Shown here: positions 22,505 through 31,661 of the stretch, piece after piece | Layout: every line of letters starts with the position of its first letter | Numbering within the stretch: the stretch's first letter is position 1 | DNA from: Chitinivorax sp. B | GTDB taxonomy: Bacteria > Pseudomonadota > Gammaproteobacteria > Burkholderiales > SCOH01 | Length of the DNA: 64,000 nucleotides | Assembly (NCBI RefSeq): GCF_005503445.1 | Contig: NZ_SCOH01000004.1 | Span: 62,001-126,000 of the forward strand | Direction of reading: 5' to 3' | Notes under the pieces: model-generated | Database searches by the model: none | Told to the model about the DNA's origin: nothing | The model's input: the letters and a program-made list of their open reading frames with translations, nothing else | Program-made: the position numbers and the translations under genes

Positions 22505-23944
22505 ATGAACGCAAACGAACAAAAACCGCAGGAAAGCCTGCAAGAAAGCCTGCAACAGGTTCAACGCCTGATTGCACGTCACAAGCTGGTTGAAGGGCTG
22601 GTCCACAAGCAGGACATGCCCAAGCACGATCTCGTCGAAACTCTCGTCCATCGTCAAAACCTGGTTGAGCTACAGCAGAAGCTGGAGCAACTTCACCCTG
22701 CCGATATTGCGCACATTCTAGAGGCTCTACCTGTTGACGAGCGCCTGCTGGTATGGGACATGGTCAAGGCTGATCGGGATGGCGACATCCTGCTCGAAGT
22801 ATCCGATGCCGTGCGGGAGACCTTGCTCGCACACATGGATAGCGATGAAATCCTAGCAGCAGCCGAGCAACTGGATGCAGACGAAATTGCCGATCTGGCA
22901 CCGGATTTGCCACAAGCAATTGTCCATGAGCTGATGGATTCGCTCGACAAGGAAGAACGTGAGCAAGTCCAAAGCGCCCTTTCTTATGACGAGCACCAAG
23001 TTGGTGGGATGATGGACTTCGAGATGGTGACGATCCGCGATGATGTCACACTGGAAGTAGTCCTGCGCTATCTGCGCCGATTTGATGAACTACCCAATCA
23101 CACCGACAAACTGTTTGTCGTCGACAAAGCCGAGAAGCTGAAGGGTATCCTGCCGATCAAACGCCTGCTGGTGAATGATCCAGATAAGTCCGTAGCTGAA
23201 ATCATGGCACAGGATATGGTCACCTTTCACCCGGAGGAAGATGCAGGTGATGCAGCTCAAGCCTTTGAACGTTATGACCTGATCTCGGCGCCGGTAATAG
23301 ACCGTGGCGGCAAATTGATCGGCCGGCTGACCGTGGACATGATGGTCGACGTGATTCGTGAAGAAACCGAAAATGAGATGTTGAACCTCGCAGGTCTGCG
23401 AGAGGACGAGGATCTGTTCTCGTCGGTGTGGGCATCCGCCAAAAACCGTTGGCCCTGGCTGGCCATCAACATTTGCACCGCCTTTGTTGCGTCACGGGTG
23501 ATTGGCGCATTTGAAAATACCATCAGTAGTCTGGTAGCGCTTTCTACCTTGATGACCATTGTTGCCGGAATTGGCGGCAACACAGGTAATCAGACGTCAA
23601 CCTTAATCATTCGTGGCCTGGCGCTGAATCAGATCAATGCCAGCAATGCCCGCCGCCTGATCATCAAAGAATTGGGTATTGCATTGCTTAATGGCCTGGT
23701 TTGGGGCAGTGTCATGGGTTTTATTGCTTGGCTGCTTTACAAACAGGTATCGCTAGGACTTGTGATGATGGCCGCCATGGTACTCAACTTCCAGGTTGCA
23801 GCATTGGTCGGCATTTTTGTTCCGCTAACCATGCACAAAATGGGGCGTGACCCCGCATTTGGCTCAAGTGTGCTACTGACTGCGACGACTGACAGTATGG
23901 GCTTCTTCATATTTCTTGGTCTCGCAACAGCATTTCTGCTTTAA
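22505..23944 (+). CDS. mgtE: Magnesium transporter MgtE
   Basis: Mg2+-gated inner-membrane channel. 479 residues: cytosolic N domain of superhelical repeats (about 30-160: LHPADIAHILEALPVDERLLVWD), a CBS pair (about 160-290: DEHQVGGMMDFEMVTIRDDVTLEVVL, ISAPVIDRGGKLIGRLTVDMMVDVI), a plug helix, and a membrane domain of five helices with GGNTGNQTSTLIIRG, the pore signature, and DSMGFFIFLGLAT at the end. Preceded by a folded leader with its own -10 box. Confidence 0.95.
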   Translation: MNANEQKPQESLQESLQQVQRLIARHKLVEGLVHKQDMPKHDLVETLVHRQNLVELQQKLEQLHPADIAHILEALPVDERLLVWDMVKADRDGDILLEVSDAVRETLLAHMDSDEILAAAEQLDADEIADLAPDLPQAIVHELMDSLDKEEREQVQSALSYDEHQVGGMMDFEMVTIRDDVTLEVVLRYLRRFDELPNHTDKLFVVDKAEKLKGILPIKRLLVNDPDKSVAEIMAQDMVTFHPEEDAGDAAQAFERYDLISAPVIDRGGKLIGRLTVDMMVDVIREETENEMLNLAGLREDEDLFSSVWASAKNRWPWLAINICTAFVASRVIGAFENTISSLVALSTLMTIVAGIGGNTGNQTSTLIIRGLALNQINASNARRLIIKELGIALLNGLVWGSVMGFIAWLLYKQVSLGLVMMAAMVLNFQVAALVGIFVPLTMHKMGRDPAFGSSVLLTATTDSMGFFIFLGLATAFLL

Positions 23945-23957
23945 GCCGAACCAATAC

Positions 23958-23978
23958 AGGCAGGTTCAATACCTGCCT
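23958..23978 (+). terminator. Hairpin after mgtE, possible terminator
   Basis: Perfect 8-bp stem AGGCAGGT/ACCTGCCT with a 5-nt loop, 13 bp past the mgtE stop codon, in the gap between two convergent genes. The following sequence is AT-rich but lacks a clean T run on either strand. Confidence 0.45.
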
Positions 23979-24058
23979 ATCTGGTCAATTAATAATGCCT
24001 ATCATCCGCCAGTTGGTTCAGATACCTTCGCCAGCAGGTTTATCTCCACTGCTACAAA

Positions 24059-25069
24059 TTAATTGATTCGTCTAACGGATTCGCGCACGATCAACTCTAG
24101 TGTTAAATCAGGCGAATCCACAGGTTCACCACGTATCAGCTGCAACAATGATTGCGCAGCCATCAAACCCGCTTCGTAAACAGGTTGTCGGACCGTCGTC
24201 AAAGGTGGCGTGGCGTAACTTGAGGCAGGCAGATCATCGAAACCAATGATCGATATGTCCTCCGGTACCCGGATACCTCGTCGGTATAGTGCCAAGCGGG
24301 CACCGTAGGCGCTCTGATCATTTGCAGCAAAAATGGCCGTGAATTGTTGACGTGACTCCAATAACTGGTTGACAGCAAGCATGCCGCCACTTTCCAGAAA
24401 ATTGCCTTGCACAACCATATCGGGCTCGTAAGCGATACGTTCATTCATCAGCGCATCGCGATAGCCCTCCAACCGCACGCGCGCATCTTCGTGTTCAACT
24501 GGCCCTGCGATAAACGCAATACGCCGGTGCCCCATTTCGATCAAATGCTGTGTAGCAAGTCGCGCACCATTGTATTGATCGAATTTAATGCCCAATGCGC
24601 GCCTGGCCGCCAACCGATGGCCTGTCGCCACAATCGGAATACGCTGTGCAAATGTAGTGATCTGCGCTTCAGACAAACTGCCGGACAAGATCACGATGCC
24701 GTCGACACGGCGAGCGATCAGTAATTCGACCCGGTCGCTTTCCTCGTCCTGCTGCCAATGACCACTGACAATTAAGGGGGCATAACCTGTGCCGATCAAG
24801 GCAGATTCAATACCGCGCAACGATTCCGTAAAAAACGGGCTGACCACATCCTGCGTCAGAATGCCGATCGTCATGGCCCGACCGCTCTTTAGGCTTTGTG
24901 CAAGTAAATTGGGTTTGTAGTTGAGCTGCGCGATGGCTTGTTCCACTGCGCGGCGCTTGGCATCTGAGACCCTGGCCGAGCCATTCAAAATGCGAGATAC
25001 CGTTGCTGGTGAAACCCCTGCGGCACGAGCAACTTCGTGCACAGTGGCTGTTGGTGAGTAGTCCGTCAT
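24059..25069 (-). CDS. LacI-family transcriptional regulator
   Basis: Sugar-responsive repressor of about 336 residues. N-terminal LacI helix-turn-helix and hinge: TVHEVARAAGVSPATVSRILNGSARVSDAKRRAVEQAI. The rest is a periplasmic-binding-protein-like effector domain (GILTQDVVSPFFTESLRGIE, RVDGIVILSG, GHRRIAFIAGP, IIGFDDLPASSYATPPLTTVRQP). I placed the start at 25069; ATGs at 25081 and 25153 are possible. It is transcribed away from the beta-glucoside cluster, which makes it the obvious local regulator. Two matching pseudo-palindromes lie at 25332-25345 and 31270-31283. Confidence 0.9.
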   Translation of the reverse strand: MTDYSPTATVHEVARAAGVSPATVSRILNGSARVSDAKRRAVEQAIAQLNYKPNLLAQSLKSGRAMTIGILTQDVVSPFFTESLRGIESALIGTGYAPLIVSGHWQQDEESDRVELLIARRVDGIVILSGSLSEAQITTFAQRIPIVATGHRLAARRALGIKFDQYNGARLATQHLIEMGHRRIAFIAGPVEHEDARVRLEGYRDALMNERIAYEPDMVVQGNFLESGGMLAVNQLLESRQQFTAIFAANDQSAYGARLALYRRGIRVPEDISIIGFDDLPASSYATPPLTTVRQPVYEAGLMAAQSLLQLIRGEPVDSPDLTLELIVRESVRRIN

Positions 25070-25153
25070 TATTTTAGTCATCCCTTTGCCAAGTGGGTAT
25101 CCCAACATGGCGTCAAACATGCCAACGATATCCCTAAATTGTCTTACTTCCAA

Positions 25154-25568
25154 CTATATATGGCGAGTTGATTGGTTTTTTACATCAAAACGATGCAAAA
25201 AATGCATGATTTTCATACTTCATATCAATTCGCAGCATTGCTTTGTCAGATTGGTCACAAATTGAATTTAAGTTGATGAAGCAAAAAGTTGTGTCATGCC
25301 TATTGCATGTTGATGTGAACTATCGCTATTATGAAATCGTTTTCAAATCATCACAAGCAATCAGGAGCAACTTTTTTTGCCATATGACGTGTTTGCAGTG
25401 CCAATAGCTTACCTTATCACCCGGAAACCCGCCTCGAAGCAAAGCCAGTAGTTAGTTTGACTCATCTGATGCAGTATTTGTTTACCAAAGTAGTCGTTAC
25501 ATAAGACGAAGTCGTTCCAACTTGCCAAACTAGGCAGTCGAGCATGACTCATTCGGAGAATAGACACG
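25154..25568. other. AT-rich regulatory gap upstream of the sugar cluster
   Basis: 415 bp between the longest form of the lacI-type gene and the next open frame. It contains the candidate plus-strand promoter and operator described separately, and presumably the promoter of the repressor gene. No RNA gene is recognised. Confidence 0.5.
25303..25345 (+). promoter_or_regulatory. Candidate promoter with overlapping LacI-type operator
   Basis: TTGCAT (25303-25308), an 18-bp spacer and TATTAT (25327-25332) form a plausible sigma-70 promoter. The pseudo-palindrome TGAAATCGTTTTCA (25332-25345) starts on the last base of the -10 box, the position expected for a repressor site. It has the central CG of LacI-family operators and is the reverse complement, apart from one end base, of the element at 31270-31283 before the porin. 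Which protein binds it is inferred, not seen. Confidence 0.55.
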
Positions 25569-25928
25569 ATGAATCCTTCGCATCTGATTGCCAGACAACA
25601 TACTTCCTGTCACTTATATTCAGAAAATACTAAATATCACCCACTGTTGTTAGGTCACTCCAGCAGCCGTTCCGCTAAAGATATTGAGCTTCAACCTAAT
25701 GATTTATCTATTGAAAATAAAGAAAATCATGGTGACTTGGCTATCAACAACAGTGATAGTCGTCAGTCAACGACTGAAAACGGTTACATCTTCCTTTGTA
25801 AATCATTCTCTGGTACTGCATATCACGAATCATTTCGTGTGAAAATATCCCATTATTGCAACGCAATATCTGAAAGCAGATACATCATCTGGAACAAATT
25901 CAGGCTGGATAGGCACGTATTGATATGA
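25569..25928 (+). CDS. Hypothetical protein
   Basis: 119-codon frame not recognised as any family. No signal peptide or membrane segment; rich in Ser, Asn, His and Ile, and AT-rich compared with the operon that follows. A GGAG lies 10 nt before the ATG. It sits in the long leader between the candidate sugar promoter and the binding-protein gene. It may be a genuine orphan gene or chance coding in AT-rich DNA. Confidence 0.3.
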   Translation: MNPSHLIARQHTSCHLYSENTKYHPLLLGHSSSRSAKDIELQPNDLSIENKENHGDLAINNSDSRQSTTENGYIFLCKSFSGTAYHESFRVKISHYCNAISESRYIIWNKFRLDRHVLI

Positions 25929-26484
25929 GGCCAGCAAAGCGTTACCTGATTCGCATTCAGGTCATTACATAATCACGGTTTGTCACATCAGATCAAATAT
26001 TGAGGAAGGAAAAAGGACTCACCTTCCAACATGACATTGTGGTAAAAAGTTGGGCCGACATGCCCAAAAAAATTGAGCCCAAATGATGAACATGGCGGTC
26101 ATTAATTGTTAACCGTCGCATATCCTGATTCCATGCCTACTGGGACCGAAAATGACCAAGCAGCACATTGAATATGCCCCCTCGACAGATCGTTGAATAG
26201 TCAAGATGCACTTTAAGCTAGAAAAAAACAAACAAGATACGCCACAATTCGCGCCCGCTCTATTACGCAATCGTCAGGACGATGTATCAAGCAAGTACCG
26301 ATCATGCCAAAGCACAATGATGAGCAATTGTTATAGCGCCGGCTGGGGATGATCAGTATTGATGAGTAGGCAACGACCACATACCACGTTGCGCTTCGCC
26401 TTTAACAGTAATGAAACAGCAAACCAATGAAGTCCCGCATGACAGGGACTGGTATGGATTCCACCAGGATGGAGGAGCAATAAA
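25929..26484. other. Non-coding leader before the solute-binding-protein gene
   Basis: 556 bp without a convincing gene. A TTGGGC/GCCCAA hairpin lies near 26049-26066. The only clear signal is the Shine-Dalgarno GGAGGAG (26471-26477) seven bases before the ATG of the next gene. A second promoter here is possible but not evident. Confidence 0.45.
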
Positions 26485-27729
26485 ATGAAATTTAGCTTGA
26501 AGCGTTCAATGATTGCACTGATGCTGACAATAGGTAGTACGGTGCAGGCCAATACAACAATTACCATCGCCTCGTTTCCCGATCTGGACAGATCGGCCAA
26601 GGTCGCCATCCCACTTTGGAAGAAGAAATATCCCAAGATTGACATCAAGGTAGTATCACTCAGCTATGCTGACCACCACAATGCCATGACAACCGCGCTA
26701 GCAACGGGGGCTAACTTACCTGATGTCATGGCGGTGGATATGGGCTTCATTGGTAAGTTTGCCGAATCAGGTGGACTGGAGGACCTTAGCAAAGCACCCT
26801 ATAACGGCTTGCAGCTCAAAGATAAGCTGGCCCGGTTTTCCATACCACTAGCCATGAGTGGCACCGGTGCCTTATCCGCAATGCCAACCGACATTGGACC
26901 TGGTGCACTCTTTTACCGCAAGGATCTACTGGATAAAGCTGGAGTATCTGAAGAAGACCTGACCAAATCGTGGGAATCGTTCATTGAGGTTGGCAAAAAG
27001 ATCAAGGCTAGTACTGGCGCGTATATGTTGGCCAGCGCTAATGACATCAAGGACATCTACATTCGAGCTGGCCTGCAGGATGGCGAAGGGATCTATTTTG
27101 ATAAAACCGGCAAGGTACTGGTGAACTCACCCCGTTTCGAGAAAGCCTTTCAGTTGGCCAAGCAGGCACGAGCGGCAGGCATTGACAGCAAAGTCAATGC
27201 TTGGTCAAACGAATGGTCTGAAAGCTTCAAGCGCAACAAGATCGCTGCCCAGATGATGGGGGCCTGGCTGGCTGGCCATCTGCACAATTGGCTGGCGCCA
27301 GATCAAAAAGGCAAGTGGCGATCCGCCGTGCTGCCTGGTGGTGTTTATGCATCATGGGGCGGTTCGTTCTATGCGATCCCCAAAAAAGCCAAGAACAAAG
27401 CCCTGGCTTGGGAATTTATCAAGTTGATGACAACCGATAAGGAACAGCAGTTAAGCGCTTTCCGCACTGTGGATGCCTTCCCAGCTTTACTTGAAGCACA
27501 GACAGATCCATTTATCGATCAACCGATTGACTATCTGGGTGGACAAAAAGCTCGGCGTCAATGGCTGGAAACGGCACGCCGGATCCCGGCTGTCGATGTC
27601 GACAAATTTGATCCGGTTGCAAATGAAATCGTTAATACAGAACTGGAAAAAGTACTGGAACAGGGCAAGGACATCAAGACAGCCCTGACGGATGCCAAAA
27701 ACCTGATCGAACGCCGTGTACGTCGTTGA
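26485..27729 (+). CDS. Sugar ABC transporter, extracellular solute-binding protein
   Basis: 414 residues with a clear Sec signal peptide (KFSLKRSMIALMLTIGSTVQA, cleavage near residue 22), then a family 1 solute-binding protein fold (TITIASFPDLDRSAKVAIPLWKKKYPKIDI, YADHHNAMTTALATG, LPDVMAVD, AWEFIKLMTTDKEQQ). Being in a Gram-negative it would be periplasmic and deliver a sugar to the two permeases that follow. Context (GH1 glucosidase, LamB-type porin) suggests a beta-glucoside. The Shine-Dalgarno GGAGGAG is strong. Confidence 0.93.
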   Translation: MKFSLKRSMIALMLTIGSTVQANTTITIASFPDLDRSAKVAIPLWKKKYPKIDIKVVSLSYADHHNAMTTALATGANLPDVMAVDMGFIGKFAESGGLEDLSKAPYNGLQLKDKLARFSIPLAMSGTGALSAMPTDIGPGALFYRKDLLDKAGVSEEDLTKSWESFIEVGKKIKASTGAYMLASANDIKDIYIRAGLQDGEGIYFDKTGKVLVNSPRFEKAFQLAKQARAAGIDSKVNAWSNEWSESFKRNKIAAQMMGAWLAGHLHNWLAPDQKGKWRSAVLPGGVYASWGGSFYAIPKKAKNKALAWEFIKLMTTDKEQQLSAFRTVDAFPALLEAQTDPFIDQPIDYLGGQKARRQWLETARRIPAVDVDKFDPVANEIVNTELEKVLEQGKDIKTALTDAKNLIERRVRR

Positions 27730-27810
27730 ATTACTTCTGCCGGGGATGTGGCAAGTTTCTCTCAACTCACCGGCACCCCATCTCTAACGCTGATCCGAAT
27801 GAGATAAGCA

Positions 27811-28794
27811 ATGACGATTTCCAGCTCGACCGCGGTCAACTTCGACCCACCCGTTGCCACCATGCCCCGCCACCGCAAGCTCAAACTGTGGGATTGGGCA
27901 CCCTATGTATTCATCAGCCCATTTTTCATTCTGTTCCTGATCTTTGGGGCGTTTCCGCTGGGCTTTTCAATCTACCTGTCGTTTCATCAATGGGATCCAG
28001 CCATGGGGCTGGAGGCAATGAAATGGGTCGGTTTGGAGAATTACATCTTTGTATTGGGTGACGATTGGTTTCGGCAATCACTTTGGAACACCATCTGGAT
28101 TGCGATCGTATCCGGCGCACCGCAACACCTGATTGCCATTCCGCTGGCCTTTTTTCTGAACATTGCTTTCGGCCATTGGCGCAATACCGTGGTAGGTATG
28201 TACTTTTTGCCCTTCATCACCTCGACAGTAGCGATTGCTCTGGTTTTCAATTCACTGTTTTCACGCGAGTTTGGTGTAGTCAACCAGCTCCTGACCCATC
28301 TTGGCCACCTGCCGATACTGGAGTGGGTGTTTCCGTCAACCAATATCGACTGGACCAAACCCGAATACGTACGCTGGCAAATCGCTTTTGTCGTGTGGTG
28401 GCGTTATCTGGGATGGAATACCGTTCTCTATCTGGCTGCCCTGCAGACCATTCCCCGTGATCTGTATGAGGCCGCCCTGGTTGATGGAGCAACCCGGTGG
28501 CAACAGTTCTGGCACGTCACGGTCCCATTACTGAAGCCCATGATGTTCTTCGCCATCACACTAACGCTGATTGGCAACCTGCAACTGTTCGAAGAACCGT
28601 TCATCTTGACGGGGGGTACAGGTGGAATCGGGCAGGTAGGCAAAACTGCCGCCATGCACATGTATAACACTGCCTTTGTCGAAAGCGATTTCGGTACGGC
28701 ATCGGCAGTGGCGTGGCTGTTGTTTCTGTTTATTGCAGTGCTGACATGGCTGAACAATAAACTGTTCAATCATTCAGGGCTGAAAGACCACTGA
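27811..28794 (+). CDS. Sugar ABC transporter permease, MalF/UgpA-like
   Basis: 327 residues with about six membrane helices and a short cytosolic N-terminus. The EAA loop that docks the ATPase is visible as DLYEAALVDGATRWQQFWHVTVPLLKPM (about residues 216-243). First permease of the importer, 81 bp after the binding-protein gene and 16 bp before its partner permease. Confidence 0.92.
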   Translation: MTISSSTAVNFDPPVATMPRHRKLKLWDWAPYVFISPFFILFLIFGAFPLGFSIYLSFHQWDPAMGLEAMKWVGLENYIFVLGDDWFRQSLWNTIWIAIVSGAPQHLIAIPLAFFLNIAFGHWRNTVVGMYFLPFITSTVAIALVFNSLFSREFGVVNQLLTHLGHLPILEWVFPSTNIDWTKPEYVRWQIAFVVWWRYLGWNTVLYLAALQTIPRDLYEAALVDGATRWQQFWHVTVPLLKPMMFFAITLTLIGNLQLFEEPFILTGGTGGIGQVGKTAAMHMYNTAFVESDFGTASAVAWLLFLFIAVLTWLNNKLFNHSGLKDH

Positions 28795-28810
28795 CGCCCG
28801 GGGAACCATC

Positions 28811-29644
28811 ATGCAACACAAGCTGACAGTCTCGTCGATTGCTGCCTACGCTGTGGTATTAGGTGGCGCCGTGATCATGCTGTTACCATTTTGGTTCATG
28901 TTCGTGTTTGCTACCCGAAGCGATGCGGAGATCTTGTCAGTACCGCCTCCCATCTGGTTTGGCAATGCATTGCTCGCAAACCTGAACCAATTGCTGGAAC
29001 GATTGCCCTATTTCTGGCACAACCTGAGCATGAGTTTTTATGTGGCCACCGCCACCACGTTGGCTAATCTGTTTTTCTGCAGCCTCGCGGGTTATGGTTT
29101 CGCTATGTACGACTTCAAGTACAAGGGTACAGCCTTCGCTATTGTATTGGGGACCACGCTGCTACCGGCATTTCTCAGCATGATTCCATCAGTGTTGATC
29201 TTCACGTTGTTCGATTGGATGAATCAGCCACGCGCCTTGATTGTGCCAGGTATGTGTGCCGCCTTCGGCGTATTCATGATGCGGCAGTACATCGCTACCG
29301 CGATCCCCAAAGACCTGATCGAAGCAGCCCGCATTGATGGCTGTACCGAGTTCGGTATCTTCTGGCGGATCATCGTGCCGTTGGTAACACCCGCTTTCGG
29401 CACGTTGGGACTGGTCACGTTCATCGGCACCTGGAACAACTTCATGAGCCCATTGGTAGTGATGCGAGATATGGAAATGTTCACAGTACCACTGGCACTG
29501 CGGTCACTAGCAGGCACAGGTCAAGTGCCCTACGGTGCCATTGCAGCCGGCTCGGCCATTGCTGTACTGCCTTTGCTGGTGATGTTTGTATTGGCGTCAA
29601 AGCGTTTGATAGAAGGCATGACCGCCGGGGCAGTCAAGGCATGA
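28811..29644 (+). CDS. Sugar ABC transporter permease, MalG/UgpE-like
   Basis: 277 residues, six membrane helices. EAA loop: KDLIEAARIDGCTEFGIFWRIIVPLVTPAF (about 173-202). C-terminus SKRLIEGMTAGAVKA is typical of carbohydrate permeases of this group. It overlaps the frame of the following glucosidase by an ATGA junction at 29641. Confidence 0.92.
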   Translation: MQHKLTVSSIAAYAVVLGGAVIMLLPFWFMFVFATRSDAEILSVPPPIWFGNALLANLNQLLERLPYFWHNLSMSFYVATATTLANLFFCSLAGYGFAMYDFKYKGTAFAIVLGTTLLPAFLSMIPSVLIFTLFDWMNQPRALIVPGMCAAFGVFMMRQYIATAIPKDLIEAARIDGCTEFGIFWRIIVPLVTPAFGTLGLVTFIGTWNNFMSPLVVMRDMEMFTVPLALRSLAGTGQVPYGAIAAGSAIAVLPLLVMFVLASKRLIEGMTAGAVKA

Positions 29645-29709
29645 TGACAACAACGATAGATCGGTTTGATCAACTTACAAGCCCTTTGTATGGGCGAGAG
29701 AACCCAACA

Positions 29710-31059
29710 ATGAAACCCACTGATACACAATTCATGCAGTTTCCCCGCGACTTTCTATGGGGGGCAGCAACCAGCGCTTACCAGATCGAGGGGGCAGCAG
29801 ATATCGATGGTCGCGGTCCGTCCATCTGGGACACCTTCAGTCGTACGCCAGGTAAGACTCGCAATGGTGAAACTGGTGATATAGCCTGCGAACACTATTT
29901 CAGATATGAAAACGATATCAAATTGATGTCCGATCTGGGCCTGAGTGGCTATCGTTTTTCCCTATCCTGGTCACGCGTACAACCAGACGGCAAAGGTACC
30001 TGGAATGAAAAAGGCTGGGATTTCTATGACCGGTTGGTCGATGAACTGCTGGAACACGGCATCCGCCCTTTTGCCACCTTGTTCCATTGGGATCTGCCAC
30101 AAACCCTACAACAGGAAGGTGGGCTCACTAACCGTGTCGTAGCTGATTATTTTGCCAATTATGCGGCGCAAGCAGTACATCGCCTTGGGGACCGCTTGGC
30201 CAGCTTGGCTACCTTGAACGAACCATGGTGCTCTGCTGTTCTTGGTCATGAACAGGGCAAATTCGCCCCCGGTCTACGTGATACCAAGTTGGCTTATCAG
30301 GCTGCGCACACCTTATTGTTAATGCATGGAAAAGCCATCCAAGCCATGCGTGGCACTCTAGCCAGCTTGCCACTCGGTATTGTGCTGAATCAAGCGCCTA
30401 TCCATACCGCCACCAACAGCGAGGCTGATCGTCAGCAGGCAGCCATCGACTACGCGTTGTTTGTGCAATGGTATATGGACCCTATCTTCAATGGTTGCTA
30501 CCCGACCTTAGGGCTGGAAACCTTGGGTAAAAATGCCCCACACTACAATGAAAACGATTTCGGATTAATTTCACAGCCCATTGATTTCCTCGGTATCAAC
30601 TATTACACCCGTGGTTGGACCAGCACCAGCAAACCACCCATACAACCACCAGCACCTTACGGTGTCAATGACATGGGTTGGGAGACCTACCCAGAAGGGC
30701 TGACCGAGCTGCTATTTGAGCTCCAAGCCAAATACAAGTTACCCCCCATCTATATCACCGAAAACGGAATGGCAGTGGCAGACCAATGCATTGATGGCCG
30801 GGTCACCGATACCCCACGTATCAACTTTGTACAACATCATCTGCAGGCACTGAACCATGCCATGCAGCGCGGGCTGGATGTCCGCGGCTATTTCTACTGG
30901 AGCCTGTTTGACAACTACGAATGGGATTCCGGCTACGACAAACGCTTTGGCCTGATCCATGTCGATTACACCACCCAGCAACGCACGTTGAAAGATAGTG
31001 CTTTGTGGTATCGCGACTTCATCGCTAAGGCTCGCCTGGGCATCCCACTTGAGACCTGA
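29710..31059 (+). CDS. Beta-glucosidase, glycoside hydrolase family 1
   Basis: Hydrolyses beta-glucosides in the cytoplasm (no signal peptide). From the ATG at 29710 the protein is 449 residues, normal for GH1; an ATG at 29641, overlapping the permease stop, would add 23 non-conserved residues and may be used for coupling. Motifs: FLWGAATSAYQIEGA near the start, the acid/base Glu in TLNEPW (about E171), and the nucleophile in YITENGMA (about E351), plus the YWSLFDNYEWDSGYDKRFGLI end. It would split the imported disaccharide. Confidence 0.95.
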   Translation: MKPTDTQFMQFPRDFLWGAATSAYQIEGAADIDGRGPSIWDTFSRTPGKTRNGETGDIACEHYFRYENDIKLMSDLGLSGYRFSLSWSRVQPDGKGTWNEKGWDFYDRLVDELLEHGIRPFATLFHWDLPQTLQQEGGLTNRVVADYFANYAAQAVHRLGDRLASLATLNEPWCSAVLGHEQGKFAPGLRDTKLAYQAAHTLLLMHGKAIQAMRGTLASLPLGIVLNQAPIHTATNSEADRQQAAIDYALFVQWYMDPIFNGCYPTLGLETLGKNAPHYNENDFGLISQPIDFLGINYYTRGWTSTSKPPIQPPAPYGVNDMGWETYPEGLTELLFELQAKYKLPPIYITENGMAVADQCIDGRVTDTPRINFVQHHLQALNHAMQRGLDVRGYFYWSLFDNYEWDSGYDKRFGLIHVDYTTQQRTLKDSALWYRDFIAKARLGIPLET

Positions 31060-31061
31060 GC

Positions 31062-31286
31062 ATGACTATCGCCCCCCCTCATCTGGTCGAGAAAAGCTAC
31101 GATAGACGCCATCGTGTCATTCATGACATCAATCTAAAAGCCCAACCCAGCGAATACATCGTGTTCGTTGGGCTGTTCGGTGTTTATCTGCAATTACAAG
31201 CTGACAAATGTGCGCTGTTCAACCGAGCCTGCCATGCCATCACAAGGCGGCTTTTTGTTGCAATAAAAATGAAAACGATTTCCTAG
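31062..31286 (+). pseudogene. Remnant of a sugar ABC transporter ATP-binding gene
   Basis: The first 40 or so codons read like the start of a MalK/UgpC-type ATPase: LVEKSYDRRHRVIHDINLKAQ followed by EYIVFVG. The Walker A that should follow (GPSGCGKST) is absent; the frame continues as GLFGVYLQ and unrelated sequence to a stop at 31286. No Walker B, signature or TOBE part is found downstream before the porin. It starts 2 bp after the glucosidase stop, just where an operon's ATPase gene would sit. The call rests on a short stretch, so moderate confidence. Confidence 0.6.
31270..31283. promoter_or_regulatory. LacI-type operator-like pseudo-palindrome before the porin gene
   Basis: TGAAAACGATTTCC matches the reverse complement of the 25332-25345 element at 13 of 14 positions. 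It lies about 380 bp upstream of the porin start, after the decayed ATPase gene, where a second promoter of the regulon could be. Confidence 0.5.
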
Positions 31287-31661
31287 CAAGCCATCGACCA
31301 TCACCCATGATCACTCTCCGCCACAAAACAACGTGGTGTTTGGCGGGGTCGGTATCCCCACCACCCCGTATTTTCTTCATATGGCGTTTTCCTAAAGCGC
31401 GTCAGCAGCTCAACCTGACAACTTCATTGCAAGTCCCTGCAGTGCTGTTGTCAGGTTCAACTGCAGCATGAATCAATTTGTGATTGGCAGCGGTTACAAG
31501 GCTTACCACCCGATTACAAGCAGATTTCAGGATGCTTTGCATCCATTCTTGTCCGGCAGCAAACGGGCCCGCGACGGTTTCGCCAAGTTGACGCCCCAAC
31601 CCGGCACCGATTCGCCACTGTCTTGACTTCACCGGTACACAATCACAATAAGGAGACAACA
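31287..31661. other. Non-coding stretch upstream of the porin
   Basis: About 375 bp after the ATPase remnant. Probably includes deleted or decayed ATPase sequence and the porin promoter. No conserved ATPase motif could be read in any frame. The porin Shine-Dalgarno AAGGAG is at 31650-31655. Confidence 0.45.

Noticed and set aside
26049-26066. TTGGGC/GCCCAA hairpin as a terminator
   Set aside because: It would terminate only a minus-strand transcript, and no minus gene lies upstream of it.
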